64,000 bases of DNA from positions 992,001 to 1,056,000 of the forward strand of contig CP011077.1 of NCBI GenBank assembly GCA_000963575.1, in the 5' to 3' direction. Positions 25,773 to 34,469 of this stretch are shown in pieces. Origin of the DNA: Klebsiella michiganensis (GTDB lineage: Bacteria; Pseudomonadota; Gammaproteobacteria; Enterobacterales; Enterobacteriaceae). Every line of letters begins with the position of its first letter. The first letter of the stretch is position 1. Under the pieces are notes generated by a model that saw only the letters and a program-made list of their open reading frames with translations, had not been told where the DNA came from and searched no databases. The translations under genes and the position numbers were made by a program.

Positions 25773-25925
25773 GGTTAGTTTTTCCTTGTTAGGGTTCGCT
25801 GATTTAAGCGTAGTTCTCCGCGCTTGAAAAGTCATATTTGATGTTGCAGGGTTGGCGCTGTCTTTGTACTCCCGCAACTTCGCGGTAAACTATTGTTCAT
25901 CTTTATAATCCCAGCAGGAAACGCC

Positions 25926-26375
25926 ATGCATTGCCCATTCTGTTTCGCCGTGGACACCAAAGTTATTGACTCTCGCCTGGTGGGTGAAGGTTCCTCCGTA
26001 CGCCGTCGGCGCCAGTGCCTGGTTTGTCACGAACGCTTCACGACTTTCGAAGTTGCGGAGCTGGTGATGCCGAGAGTTGTGAAGAGCAATGAAGTGCGCG
26101 AGCCGTTTAACGAAGACAAACTGCGCAGCGGCATCCTGAAAGCGCTGGAAAAGCGTCCGGTCAATTCTGATGACGTCGAAATGGCCATCAGCCATATTAA
26201 GTCGCACCTTCGAGCAACCGGCGAACGCGAAATCCCGAGTAAACTCATTGGCAACCTGGTGATGGAGCAGCTCAAAAAGCTGGATAAAGTTGCCTATATT
26301 CGCTTTGCTTCGGTTTACCGTAGCTTTGAAGATATCAAAGAATTTGGTGAAGAAATCGCCCGTTTACAGGATTAA
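25926..26375 (+). CDS. nrdR: Transcriptional repressor NrdR
   Basis: Zinc-finger/ATP-cone repressor of ribonucleotide reductase genes, 149 residues. The zinc ribbon is CPFC (residues 3-6) with CLVC near 31-34 and the adjacent RRRRQ basic stretch. The ATP-cone follows from VVKSNEVREPFNEDKL. I chose the ATG at 25926 (MHCPFC), preceded by caggaa. It leads the nrdR-ribD-ribH-nusB operon; its TAA abuts ribD. Confidence 0.98.
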   Translation: MHCPFCFAVDTKVIDSRLVGEGSSVRRRRQCLVCHERFTTFEVAELVMPRVVKSNEVREPFNEDKLRSGILKALEKRPVNSDDVEMAISHIKSHLRATGEREIPSKLIGNLVMEQLKKLDKVAYIRFASVYRSFEDIKEFGEEIARLQD

Positions 26376-26380
26376 TGCCG

Positions 26381-27499
26381 ATGTCTCTTGATGAACAGTT
26401 TATGGCTCGAGCGCTTGAGCTGGCAAAGCGCGGGCGTTTTACCACGGCACCGAACCCAAACGTCGGCTGCGTGATTGTCAAAGACGGCAAAATTGTGGGA
26501 GAAGGATTCCACTTTCGCGCCGGGGAACCTCATGCGGAAGTTCACGCTTTGCGCATGGCGGGTGAGCAGGCCCGAGGCGCAACGGCCTATGTCACGCTAG
26601 AACCTTGCAGCCACCATGGCCGCACGCCGCCGTGCTGTGATGCCTTAATTGCCGCAGGCGTGTCTCGCGTTGTTGCCGCCATGCAGGATCCTAACCCGCA
26701 AGTTGCCGGCCGGGGTCTATACCGCTTGCAGCAGGCGGGTATCGACGTCAGTCATGGCCTGATGATGAACGAAGCCGAAGCGCTTAACCGCGGATTCCTC
26801 AAGCGCATGCGCACCGGTTTCCCATTCATCCAGCTTAAACTTGGCGCTTCGCTGGACGGCCGTACCGCGATGGCGAGCGGAGAGAGTAAATGGATTACCT
26901 CTCCACTGGCGCGTCGCGATGTGCAGCGCCAGCGCGCCCAAAGTGCTGCGATTCTTTCAAGCGACGCTACCGTATTGGCAGATAACCCTTCATTAACGGT
27001 ACGCTGGGATGAACTGGATAGCGCCAGCCAGGCCATTTATCCTCAACAGGATTTGCGCCAGCCGATTCGTATTGTGCTGGATCGTCAAAACCGAGTGACG
27101 CCGCAGCATCAAATTATTGCTAACCCGGGCCAAACCTGGCTTGCCCGCAGCCAGGCAGATGAACAACACTGGCCGGATGGCGTGGAGCAACTGCTGGTGC
27201 CTGAACATAATGGCCACCTTGATTTGGTTGTGTTAATGATGCAGCTTGGCAAACGCCAGGTGAATTCTGTCTGGGTTGAGGCAGGGGCGACTCTCGCCGG
27301 CGCGCTGTTGCAGGCAGGGCTGGTGGATGAGCTTATTGTCTACGTGGCACCTAAATTATTAGGCAATGACGCTCGCGGTTTGTGCGAGCTTCCAGGCCTT
27401 GAAAAACTTGCTGATGCGCCGGAGTTCAGCTTTAGCGAAGTCCGTCAGGTCGGCCCTGATTTGTGCCTGCATTTGACGCCCATTTACGGACGCCAGTAA
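26381..27499 (+). CDS. ribD: Bifunctional riboflavin deaminase/reductase RibD
   Basis: Deaminates the pyrimidine made by RibA and reduces its ribosyl side chain in riboflavin synthesis. It is 372 residues. The deaminase domain (about 1-145) shows the zinc motif HAEVHAL and PCSHHGRTPPCC. The reductase domain (about 147-365) starts FIQLKLGASLDGRTAM. I chose the ATG at 26381 by alignment to the family N-terminus. An ATG at 26375 overlapping the nrdR stop (TAATG) is an alternative that would add two residues. Confidence 0.96.
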   Translation: MSLDEQFMARALELAKRGRFTTAPNPNVGCVIVKDGKIVGEGFHFRAGEPHAEVHALRMAGEQARGATAYVTLEPCSHHGRTPPCCDALIAAGVSRVVAAMQDPNPQVAGRGLYRLQQAGIDVSHGLMMNEAEALNRGFLKRMRTGFPFIQLKLGASLDGRTAMASGESKWITSPLARRDVQRQRAQSAAILSSDATVLADNPSLTVRWDELDSASQAIYPQQDLRQPIRIVLDRQNRVTPQHQIIANPGQTWLARSQADEQHWPDGVEQLLVPEHNGHLDLVVLMMQLGKRQVNSVWVEAGATLAGALLQAGLVDELIVYVAPKLLGNDARGLCELPGLEKLADAPEFSFSEVRQVGPDLCLHLTPIYGRQ

Positions 27500-27575
27500 A
27501 ACGTAAGCAGTCACGAAAAGATTATGATAAAATCCGCCCCCCTGCGGGGCTAAACAGAACCCGTAAAGGAAGATT

Positions 27576-28046
27576 ATGAACATTATTGAAGCTGCTGTTG
27601 CTACTCCTGACGCTCGCGTCGCCATCACCATCGCGCGTTTTAACAACTTCATCAATGACAGCCTGCTGGAAGGTGCTATCGACGCCCTGAAACGCATTGG
27701 CCAGGTGAAAGACAAAAACATCACCGTAGTCTGGGTGCCGGGCGCTTACGAGCTGCCACTGGCCGCTGATGCACTGGCGAAAACCGGTAAATACGATGCT
27801 GTTATCGCGCTGGGTACCGTGATTCGCGGAGGCACTGCACACTTCGAATACGTTGCCGGCGGTGCCAGCAACGGTCTGTTAAGCGTAGGCCAGGACAGCG
27901 GTATTCCCGTTGCCTTCGGCGTGCTGACCACTGAAAGCATTGAACAAGCCATCGAACGCGCTGGCACCAAAGCCGGTAACAAAGGTGCAGAAGCTGCACT
28001 GACCGCGCTTGAAATGATTAATGTATTGAAAGCCATCAAGGCCTGA
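27576..28046 (+). CDS. ribH: 6,7-dimethyl-8-ribityllumazine synthase
   Basis: Penultimate step of riboflavin synthesis (called ribE in E. coli K-12), 156 residues, normally a 60-subunit capsid. Motifs include TIARFNNFINDSLLEGA, WVPGAYELP and the phosphate/catalytic loop GTVIRGGTAHFEYV with the catalytic His. It is followed by nusB after 19 bp. Confidence 0.98.
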   Translation: MNIIEAAVATPDARVAITIARFNNFINDSLLEGAIDALKRIGQVKDKNITVVWVPGAYELPLAADALAKTGKYDAVIALGTVIRGGTAHFEYVAGGASNGLLSVGQDSGIPVAFGVLTTESIEQAIERAGTKAGNKGAEAALTALEMINVLKAIKA

Positions 28047-28065
28047 TTTTTGTAAGGGGAAATCC

Positions 28066-28485
28066 GTGAAACCTGCTGCTCGTCGCCGCGCCCGTGAGTG
28101 TGCCGTCCAGGCGCTCTACTCCTGGCAGTTGTCTAAAAACGACATTGCTGATGTCGAATACCAGTTCCTGGCGGAACAGGACGTCAAAGACGTTGACGTT
28201 GTCTACTTCCGTGAGCTGCTGAGCGGCGTGGCTACTAACAGCGCGTATCTGGATGGGCTGATGAAGCCTTACCTGTCCCGTCTGCTCGAAGAGCTGGGCC
28301 AGGTGGAAAAAGCGGTGCTGCGCATTGCGCTGTTTGAACTGTCCAAACGTGATGATGTGCCATACAAAGTGGCCATCAACGAAGCGATTGAGCTGGCGAA
28401 AACCTTCGGTGCCGAAGACAGCCATAAGTTCGTTAACGGTGTTCTCGACAAGGCCGCTCCCGCTATTCGTCCCCACAAGAAGTAA
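28066..28485 (+). CDS. nusB: Transcription antitermination factor NusB
   Basis: All-helical protein that binds boxA RNA with NusE for rRNA antitermination, 139 residues with a GTG start. The N-terminal Arg-rich motif KPAARRRARECAVQALYSWQ contacts RNA, and KVAINEAIELAKTFGAEDSHKFVNGVLD is the family C-terminal signature. A terminator separates it from thiL. Confidence 0.98.
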   Translation: MKPAARRRARECAVQALYSWQLSKNDIADVEYQFLAEQDVKDVDVVYFRELLSGVATNSAYLDGLMKPYLSRLLEELGQVEKAVLRIALFELSKRDDVPYKVAINEAIELAKTFGAEDSHKFVNGVLDKAAPAIRPHKK

Positions 28486-28491
28486 TCTCCT

Positions 28492-28519
28492 GGCCGGGTT
28501 TTCCCGGCCTTCTTTTTTC
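28492..28519 (+). terminator. Terminator between nusB and thiL
   Basis: Stem ggccggg / cccggcc with a tttt loop, followed by ttcttttttct. Confidence 0.85.
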
Positions 28520-28547
28520 TGCAACTGACATTCCTGAGGTATCACGC

Positions 28548-29519
28548 ATGGCATGCGGTGAGTTTTCCCTGATTGCCCGTTACTTCGATCGCGTTACAAG
28601 TTCTCGTCGTGATGTGGAAGCCGGTATTGGCGACGACTGTGCGTTGCTGTCGGTACCCGAAAAACAACTGCTGGCTATCAGCACCGATACGCTGGTTAGC
28701 GGCAATCACTTCCTGCCGGATATCGACCCGCGCGATCTAGGCTACAAGGCGCTGGCGGTGAATTTAAGCGATCTGGCTGCAATGGGCGCTGATCCCGCCT
28801 GGCTTACGCTTGCGATAACGCTCCCTGAAGTGGATGAACAGTGGCTGGCGGCATTCAGCGATAGCCTGTTTGAGCAGCTGGATTATTACGATATGCAGCT
28901 CATTGGCGGCGATACAACCCGTGGCCCACTTTCTTTGACGCTGGGTATTCACGGCATGATCCCGGCAGGCCGGGCGCTGAAGCGCAGCGGTGCAAAAGCC
29001 GGGGACTGGATCTATGTCACCGGGACGCCGGGCGACAGCGCGGCGGGTCTTGCCATCCTGCAGGAGCGTCTGCAGGTTGCGAATGCACAGCATGCGGATT
29101 ATCTGCTTAAGCGGCACCTGCGCCCAACGCCGCGCGTTTTACACGGCCAGGCGCTCCGCGATCTGGCCAATAGCGCTATCGATCTTTCAGACGGTCTGAT
29201 TTCTGACCTCGGCCATATCCTAAAGGCCAGCGACTGCGGGGCACGTATCGATCTCGATTTGCTGCCGTATTCCGAAGCGTTGCGTGAGCACGTAGAGCCG
29301 GAGCAGGCGCTGAAGTGGGCGATGTCCGGGGGCGAAGATTATGAGCTGTGTTTCACCGTGCCGGAGCTAAATCGCGGGGCGCTGGACGTGGCTATCGGGA
29401 ATCTGGGCGTGCCTTATACCTGTATCGGGCAGATTGTTTCTGCGTCTGAAGGGTTGCAGTTTACCCGTGAAGGGAAGCCGGTGACGCTGGAGATGAAGGG
29501 TTACGACCACTTTTCGTAA
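28548..29519 (+). CDS. thiL: Thiamine-monophosphate kinase ThiL
   Basis: Phosphorylates thiamine monophosphate to thiamine diphosphate. It is 323 residues (E. coli 325) and of PurM-like fold. Motifs: GIGDDCALL, STDTLVSGNHF, NLSDLAAMGADP, GGDTTRGPLS and the C-terminal SGGEDYELCF. The protein ends at GYDHFS, two residues shorter than in E. coli, exactly where pgpA begins there. In this genome pgpA is absent and a palindrome array starts 14 bases after the stop. Confidence 0.97.
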   Translation: MACGEFSLIARYFDRVTSSRRDVEAGIGDDCALLSVPEKQLLAISTDTLVSGNHFLPDIDPRDLGYKALAVNLSDLAAMGADPAWLTLAITLPEVDEQWLAAFSDSLFEQLDYYDMQLIGGDTTRGPLSLTLGIHGMIPAGRALKRSGAKAGDWIYVTGTPGDSAAGLAILQERLQVANAQHADYLLKRHLRPTPRVLHGQALRDLANSAIDLSDGLISDLGHILKASDCGARIDLDLLPYSEALREHVEPEQALKWAMSGGEDYELCFTVPELNRGALDVAIGNLGVPYTCIGQIVSASEGLQFTREGKPVTLEMKGYDHFS

Positions 29520-29532
29520 CCGCTGACCGTGA

Positions 29533-30051
29533 CCCTCACCCCAGCCCTCTCCCTAAAAGGGAGAGGGGGCTTAAAGCGGGAAAAGGTTTTCTCCCTCTCC
29601 CTTAAAGGGAGAGGGGCTTAAAATGGGAAAAGGTTTTCTCCCTCTCCCTTAAAGGGAGAAGGGCTTAAAGCGGGAAAAGGTTTTCTCCTTCTCCCTTAAA
29701 GGGAGAAGGGCTTAAAGCGGGAAAAGGTTTTCTCCCTCTCCCTAAAAGAGAGAGGGGCTTAAAGCGGGAAAGGTTTTTCTCCCTCTCCCTAAAAGGAAGA
29801 GCGGGCCTAAAACGGGCAGTGGTTTTCTCCCCCTCCCTAAAAGGGAGAGCGGGCCTAAAACGGGCAATGGTTTTCTCCCCCTCCCTAAAAGGGAGAGCGG
29901 GCCTAAAACGGGCAGTGGTTTTCCCCCTCTCCCTAAAAGAGAGAGGGGCTTAAAGCGGGAAAGGTTTTCTCCCCCTCCCTAAAAGGGAGAGCGGGCTTAA
30001 AACGGACAGTGGTTTTCTCCCTCTCCCTCAGGGAGAGGGGTGGGGTGAGGG
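29533..30051. repeat. Palindromic repeat array D, 11 hairpins (thiL-yajO)
   Basis: About 520 bp bounded by ccctcaccccagccctctcc and gggagaggggtggggtgagg. It holds 11 hairpins of ccctctccc-(t)aaa-gggagaggg type at a spacing of about 47-50 bp. Linkers are near identical: gcttaaagcgggaaaagg then ttttct in units 1-6, shifting to gcctaaaacgggcagtgg in the later units. Some units carry paired changes that restore the stem (ccttctccc with gggagaagg in unit 4). It fills the convergent thiL/yajO gap where pgpA stands in E. coli, and contains no credible coding frame. Confidence 0.92.
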
Positions 30052-30054
30052 ACA

Positions 30055-31029
30055 CTATTTATATCCTGCCACCGGATGACGCTGATAAAGCGTCTCCAGC
30101 TCGGCAATCTCCTGCGGCTTCAGCGTTAAATCTACCGCACCAAGCAGGTCGTCCAGTTGCTCCAGCCGCGAAGGCCCGACAACTGGCGCGGCAATGCCCG
30201 GCTTGCTGAGCAGCCAGGCCAGCGCCACCTGTGCGCGCGAAGCATCTTTATCGGCCGCGACATTTGCCAGCCGCTCGGCGATAAGCGCGTCATTTTCGTT
30301 ATTGGTCTGGTACAGCGATTTTCCCACTTCGTCCGAGACAGATCTTGCCGTGGTATCTCCCCACGGGCGGGTAAGCTTGCCGCGCGCCAGCGGGCTCCAG
30401 GGGATCACCGCGATTTTTTCTTTGTAACACAGCGGCAGCATCTCCAGCTCTTCTTCGCGGTAAATCAGGTTGTAGTGATCCTGCATGGTGACAAACCGCG
30501 CCCAGCCTTCGTGAGACTGCAGGGCGAGAGCCTGAGCGAACTGATCGCTGCGCATTGAAGAAGCGCCGATATAGCGTGCTTTACCGGCCTTAACCACCTC
30601 GTTAAGTGCCTCTAGCGTCTCTTCAATGGGCGTGCTGTAGTCCCAGCGGTGGATTTGTAGCAGGTCAACGTAGTCGGTGCCGAGCCGTTTCAGGCTGTCG
30701 TCAATCGCACGCAGGATCTGCGGACGGGAAAGCCCCTGCGGGAGATCGCCGACTTTGTTGTAAACCTTCGTGGCAACCACAACGTCCTGACGGCGAGCGA
30801 AATCACGCAGCGCACGGCCCAAAATTTCTTCACTGCTGCCGTCGGAATAGTTATTTGAGGTATCAAAGAAATTAATCCCTTTTTCCAGCGCGTGGCGGAT
30901 TATCTCCCGGCTGCTCTCTTCGGGCAGCGTCCAGGCGTGGCTGCCGCGATCCGGTTCGCCAAAGGTCATACAGCCGAGGCAAAGGCGGGAGACAGTAAGG
31001 TCGGTGGTGCCTAACGGATTGTATTGCAC
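30055..31029 (-). CDS. yajO: Aldo-keto reductase YajO
   Basis: NADPH-dependent aldo-keto reductase of 324 residues, implicated in E. coli in a bypass to 1-deoxyxylulose 5-phosphate. Motifs: the catalytic-Tyr region FDTSNNYSDGSSEEILGRAL, VVVATKVYN, DYVDLLQIHRWD and the cofactor-binding C-terminus with VVGPSRLEQLDD. It lies beside dxs, whose product makes the same metabolite, but is separated from it by an ERIC element. Its stop is only 3 bp from array D. Confidence 0.94.
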   Translation of the reverse strand: MQYNPLGTTDLTVSRLCLGCMTFGEPDRGSHAWTLPEESSREIIRHALEKGINFFDTSNNYSDGSSEEILGRALRDFARRQDVVVATKVYNKVGDLPQGLSRPQILRAIDDSLKRLGTDYVDLLQIHRWDYSTPIEETLEALNEVVKAGKARYIGASSMRSDQFAQALALQSHEGWARFVTMQDHYNLIYREEELEMLPLCYKEKIAVIPWSPLARGKLTRPWGDTTARSVSDEVGKSLYQTNNENDALIAERLANVAADKDASRAQVALAWLLSKPGIAAPVVGPSRLEQLDDLLGAVDLTLKPQEIAELETLYQRHPVAGYK

Positions 31030-31080
31030 GATGTCGCTCCTGCTTATGTTGTAGGGTTATCCTAAAAGCATAGCAGGCTG

Positions 31081-31203
31081 TACTCGTCATACTTCAAACC
31101 ACAGCGATGTTGGCGGCGCTCTCATACCCGAATAGCTTACCTGAGTAAGCTCATCGGGATATGTTCACTTGCCGTCGTGCTGTGGGCTGAATTATTTACT
31201 GTA
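31081..31203. repeat. ERIC (enterobacterial repetitive intergenic consensus) element
   Basis: About 123 bp with the ERIC core layout cttacctgagtaagctcatc near its centre and imperfect inverted ends (cttcaaaccacagc against gctgtgggctgaatta). It lies between yajO and dxs, both on the minus strand, in the yajO-proximal side of the dxs 3' end. Confidence 0.8.
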
Positions 31204-31212
31204 CGGTTGAAG

Positions 31213-33075
31213 TTAACTTACCCAGCTCCGGATCTTAGCTTCGATCCCCGCCGCATCCAGGCCGATTGCCGCGCGCGCTTCTTCCTGAGTGCCCTGAGGA
31301 ATGAAGAAGTCAGGCAGACCAAGGTTAAGTACCGGCACCGGTTTGCGGTGCGCCATCAGCACTTCGTTCACGCCGCTACCGGCGCCGCCCATAATGGCAT
31401 TTTCTTCAATCGTTACCAGTGAATCGTGGCTGGCGGCAAGGTCCAGAATCAGAGCTTCATCCAGAGGCTTAACAAACCGCATATCGACCAGCGTGGCGTT
31501 CAGCGTTTCGGCCACCGCTGCGGCTTCCGGCAGTAAGGTACCAAAGTTGAGCAGCGCAATTTTTTCGCCTTCGCGTTTTACAATGCCTTTACCAATCGGC
31601 AGCTCCGCGAGAGGTTCCAGCTCGGCGCCGGTTCCGCTACCCCGCGGATAGCGCACGGCGCTTGGGCCTTCGCTATAGTGGTAGCCGGTATGCAGCATCT
31701 GGCGACATTCGTTTTCGTCGCTTGGGGTCATGATAACCATGTCCGGAATGCAGCGCAGGAAGGAGATATCAAAAGCCCCCTGGTGCGTTTGGCCGTCAGC
31801 GCCGACAATCCCTGCCCGATCGATGGCGAACATCACCGGCAGCTTCTGGATCGCCACATCGTGAATCACCTGGTCGTAAGCTCGCTGCAGGAAGGTGGAG
31901 TAGATTGCGACAACCGGCTTATAGCCGCCAATTGCCAGGCCAGCCGCGAAAGTCACCGCGTGCTGTTCGGCAATCGCCACGTCAAAATATTGGTCAGGAT
32001 ACTGGCGCGAAAACTCTACCATGCCGGAACCTTCACGCATGGCCGGGGTGATGGCCATCAGCTTGTCATCGTGAGCTGCGGTTTCGCACAGCCAGTTGCC
32101 GAAAATCTTCGAATAGCTCGGCAGCCCGCCGGTGCTTTTCGGCAGCGTCCCGCTCTGTGGATCGAACTTCGGTACCGCGTGGAAGCTGATCGGATCTTTT
32201 TCCGCCGGCGCGTAGCCACGCCCTTTTTTGGTCATGATATGCAGGAACTGCGGGCCTTTCAGGCTGCGCATGTTCTTCAGCGTATTCACCAGGCCAATCA
32301 CATCATGCCCGTCGATGGGGCCGATGTAGTTAAAGCCGAGTTCTTCAAACAGCGTGCCCGGCACGACCATGCCTTTGATATGCTCTTCGGTGCGCTTTAG
32401 CAGCTCTTTAATCGGCGGCACGCCGGAGAAGACTTTCTTGCCGCCTTCGCGCAGCGTGGAGTAAAGCTTGCCGGACAGCAGCTGCGCCAGGTGGTTATTC
32501 AGCGCGCCAACGTTCTCGGAAATCGACATCTCGTTATCGTTAAGCACGACCAGCATGTCCGGGCGAATATCCCCCGCGTGGTTCATCGCTTCGAAGGCCA
32601 TACCGGCGGTAATTGCGCCGTCGCCAATCACGCAGACGGTTTTACGGTCTTTCCCTTCTTTTTCTGCGGCAACGGCGATCCCGATACCTGCGCTGATAGA
32701 GGTCGAGGAGTGACCCACGCTCAGCACGTCGTACTCGCTTTCCGCCCGCCATGGGAACGGATGCAGGCCACCTTTCTGGCGAATGGTGCCAATCTTATCG
32801 CGGCGGCCGGTCAGGATTTTGTGCGGATAGGCCTGGTGGCCTACGTCCCAGATGAGTTGATCAAACGGCGTGTTATACACGTAATGCAGCGCCACGGTCA
32901 GTTCGACCGTGCCGAGGCCGGAGGCAAAGTGCCCGCTGGAGCGGCTTACGCTGTCGAGCAGATAACGGCGCAGCTCATCGCAAAGCTTAGGTAAGCTCTC
33001 CTTAGGCAGCACTCGCAGATCCGGGCTGGCATCAACCAGAGCGAGGGTCGGGTATTTGGCGATATCAAAACTCAT
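31213..33075 (-). CDS. dxs: 1-deoxy-D-xylulose-5-phosphate synthase Dxs
   Basis: First step of the MEP isoprenoid pathway: condenses pyruvate and glyceraldehyde 3-phosphate, thiamine diphosphate dependent. It is 620 residues. The ThDP motif is GDGAITAGMAFEA with NDNEMSIS; the pyrimidine domain has DVAIAEQHAVTFAAG and the C-terminal domain VTIEENAIMGGAGSGV. It is third in the xseB-ispA-dxs operon, 29 bp after ispA. Confidence 0.98.
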   Translation of the reverse strand: MSFDIAKYPTLALVDASPDLRVLPKESLPKLCDELRRYLLDSVSRSSGHFASGLGTVELTVALHYVYNTPFDQLIWDVGHQAYPHKILTGRRDKIGTIRQKGGLHPFPWRAESEYDVLSVGHSSTSISAGIGIAVAAEKEGKDRKTVCVIGDGAITAGMAFEAMNHAGDIRPDMLVVLNDNEMSISENVGALNNHLAQLLSGKLYSTLREGGKKVFSGVPPIKELLKRTEEHIKGMVVPGTLFEELGFNYIGPIDGHDVIGLVNTLKNMRSLKGPQFLHIMTKKGRGYAPAEKDPISFHAVPKFDPQSGTLPKSTGGLPSYSKIFGNWLCETAAHDDKLMAITPAMREGSGMVEFSRQYPDQYFDVAIAEQHAVTFAAGLAIGGYKPVVAIYSTFLQRAYDQVIHDVAIQKLPVMFAIDRAGIVGADGQTHQGAFDISFLRCIPDMVIMTPSDENECRQMLHTGYHYSEGPSAVRYPRGSGTGAELEPLAELPIGKGIVKREGEKIALLNFGTLLPEAAAVAETLNATLVDMRFVKPLDEALILDLAASHDSLVTIEENAIMGGAGSGVNEVLMAHRKPVPVLNLGLPDFFIPQGTQEEARAAIGLDAAGIEAKIRSWVS

Positions 33076-33104
33076 CAGAAATCTAAACTCATCGTTGTTA
33101 TACG

Positions 33105-34004
33105 TTATTTATCACGGTGGATAATGTAGTTGGCTAACGCTTCCAGTGCCGCCGTGTCCAGCGACAGCTCAGCAAGCTCGGCCAGAGCCTGCAGTGCTTC
33201 CTGATAAAGATCCTGCGCTTTTGCCTGCGCCTGTTCAAGCCCCAGCAGCGCCGGATAAGTACTTTTGCCCAACTGCTGGTCGGCGCCCTGGCGTTTGCCC
33301 AGGGTGGCGGTATCGCCGATCACGTCCAGAATGTCATCCTGAACCTGGAAAGCGAGGCCGATGCTTGCGGCATAGCGGTCCAGAACTGGCAGGGCTTTAC
33401 GGCCTGCTTCACCGGCGCTTAGCGCGCCCAGGCGAACGGCTGAGCGAATCAATGCTCCGGTTTTATGGCGGTGAATGCGCTCCAGGGAGGCAAGATCAAC
33501 CTGCTTGCCTTCGGCTTCTAAATCCAGCGCCTGGCCGCCACACATCCCGGCAACGCCGCTGGCAGTGGCAAGTTCCGAAACCATAGCCAAGCGATCGGCA
33601 ATGGCAACGCCGGGCATCGGTGCATCACTCAGTATAGAAAACGCCAGCGTTTGCAGGGCGTCTCCGGCCAAAATGGCATTCTCTTCGCCAAATTTAATGT
33701 GACAGGTCGGCTGCCCGCGACGTAAATCGTCGTTGTCCATGGCCGGTAAATCATCGTGAATCAGGGAATAGGCGTGAATGCATTCCACTGCCGCCGCCGG
33801 GGCGTCGAGTGCTTCATCGGCGACGCCGAACATTTCGCCGGTGGCGTACACCAGGAACGGACGCAGGCGTTTGCCGCCCAATAATGCGCCATAGTGCATC
33901 GCTTCAACCAGTGGACTGTTCTGAAACGGCTGCGGAGCCAGGAAACGCGCAATAGCGTCGTTAACCCGCACAACATGGGCCTGAAGCTGTTGATTAAAAT
34001 CCAT
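33105..34004 (-). CDS. ispA: Farnesyl diphosphate synthase IspA
   Basis: Prenyltransferase making geranyl and farnesyl diphosphate from IPP and DMAPP, 299 residues. The first aspartate-rich motif is HDDLPAMDNDDLRRG and the second FQVQDDILD; GGKRLRPFLVYATGE precedes them. It begins one base after xseB ends, so translation is probably coupled. Confidence 0.98.
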   Translation of the reverse strand: MDFNQQLQAHVVRVNDAIARFLAPQPFQNSPLVEAMHYGALLGGKRLRPFLVYATGEMFGVADEALDAPAAAVECIHAYSLIHDDLPAMDNDDLRRGQPTCHIKFGEENAILAGDALQTLAFSILSDAPMPGVAIADRLAMVSELATASGVAGMCGGQALDLEAEGKQVDLASLERIHRHKTGALIRSAVRLGALSAGEAGRKALPVLDRYAASIGLAFQVQDDILDVIGDTATLGKRQGADQQLGKSTYPALLGLEQAQAKAQDLYQEALQALAELAELSLDTAALEALANYIIHRDK

Positions 34005-34005
34005 A

Positions 34006-34248
34006 TTACTCGGCGTCCGGGGTAAAGGGAGTCAGAGGGGCGTCTTCGCTGTCGCTCAGTAAGATCTGTACGCGCTGCTCTGCCTGCTGGAGTTTCACTT
34101 GCCCCTGGCGAGCGAGCTGTACGCCGCGCTCAAATTCGTTTAACGCTTCTTCAAGGGCGAGATCGCCGCTTTCCAGACGAGTAACTATTTGCTCCAGTTC
34201 GACCAGCGCGGTTTCGAAGCTGGCCGGAGATTCAGTTTTTTTCGGCAT
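34006..34248 (-). CDS. xseB: Exodeoxyribonuclease VII small subunit XseB
   Basis: 80-residue, mostly helical small subunit of ExoVII. SFETALVELEQIVTRLESGDLALEEALNEFERGVQLAR is the family core (positions 10-48). It is the first gene of the operon with ispA and dxs, divergent from thiI across 221 bp. Confidence 0.97.
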   Translation of the reverse strand: MPKKTESPASFETALVELEQIVTRLESGDLALEEALNEFERGVQLARQGQVKLQQAEQRVQILLSDSEDAPLTPFTPDAE

Positions 34249-34469
34249 GGTGAATGTCTGACTCTGTTTTAATTCGACGCCGACATGGTAGCGGAGTCAA
34301 TGTGATTATCAAGCTAGCTCGTGCAAGTCGGTTAAGGTGCGCAGTCTTTGTGGGATGGTGGTATACTTCCGCGCCTTGGATGCAGGTGGCATGACGCCGC
34401 TGCAAGTACTTCTTTTTATGCCCGCGTGCTGCGCAGCCAGCCCGGCTGACTAAACGAACCCTTACCGCC

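Noticed and set aside
29520..29545. A pgpA remnant just after thiL
   Set aside because: Only the first few bases could align (acgacc for atgacc), and a stop follows within eight codons. This is too little to call a pseudogene.
29533..30051. A CRISPR array, because of evenly spaced repeats of about 47-50 bp
   Set aside because: The intervals between palindromes are near copies of each other, not unique spacers, and no cas gene is present. It is a tandem palindromic repeat.
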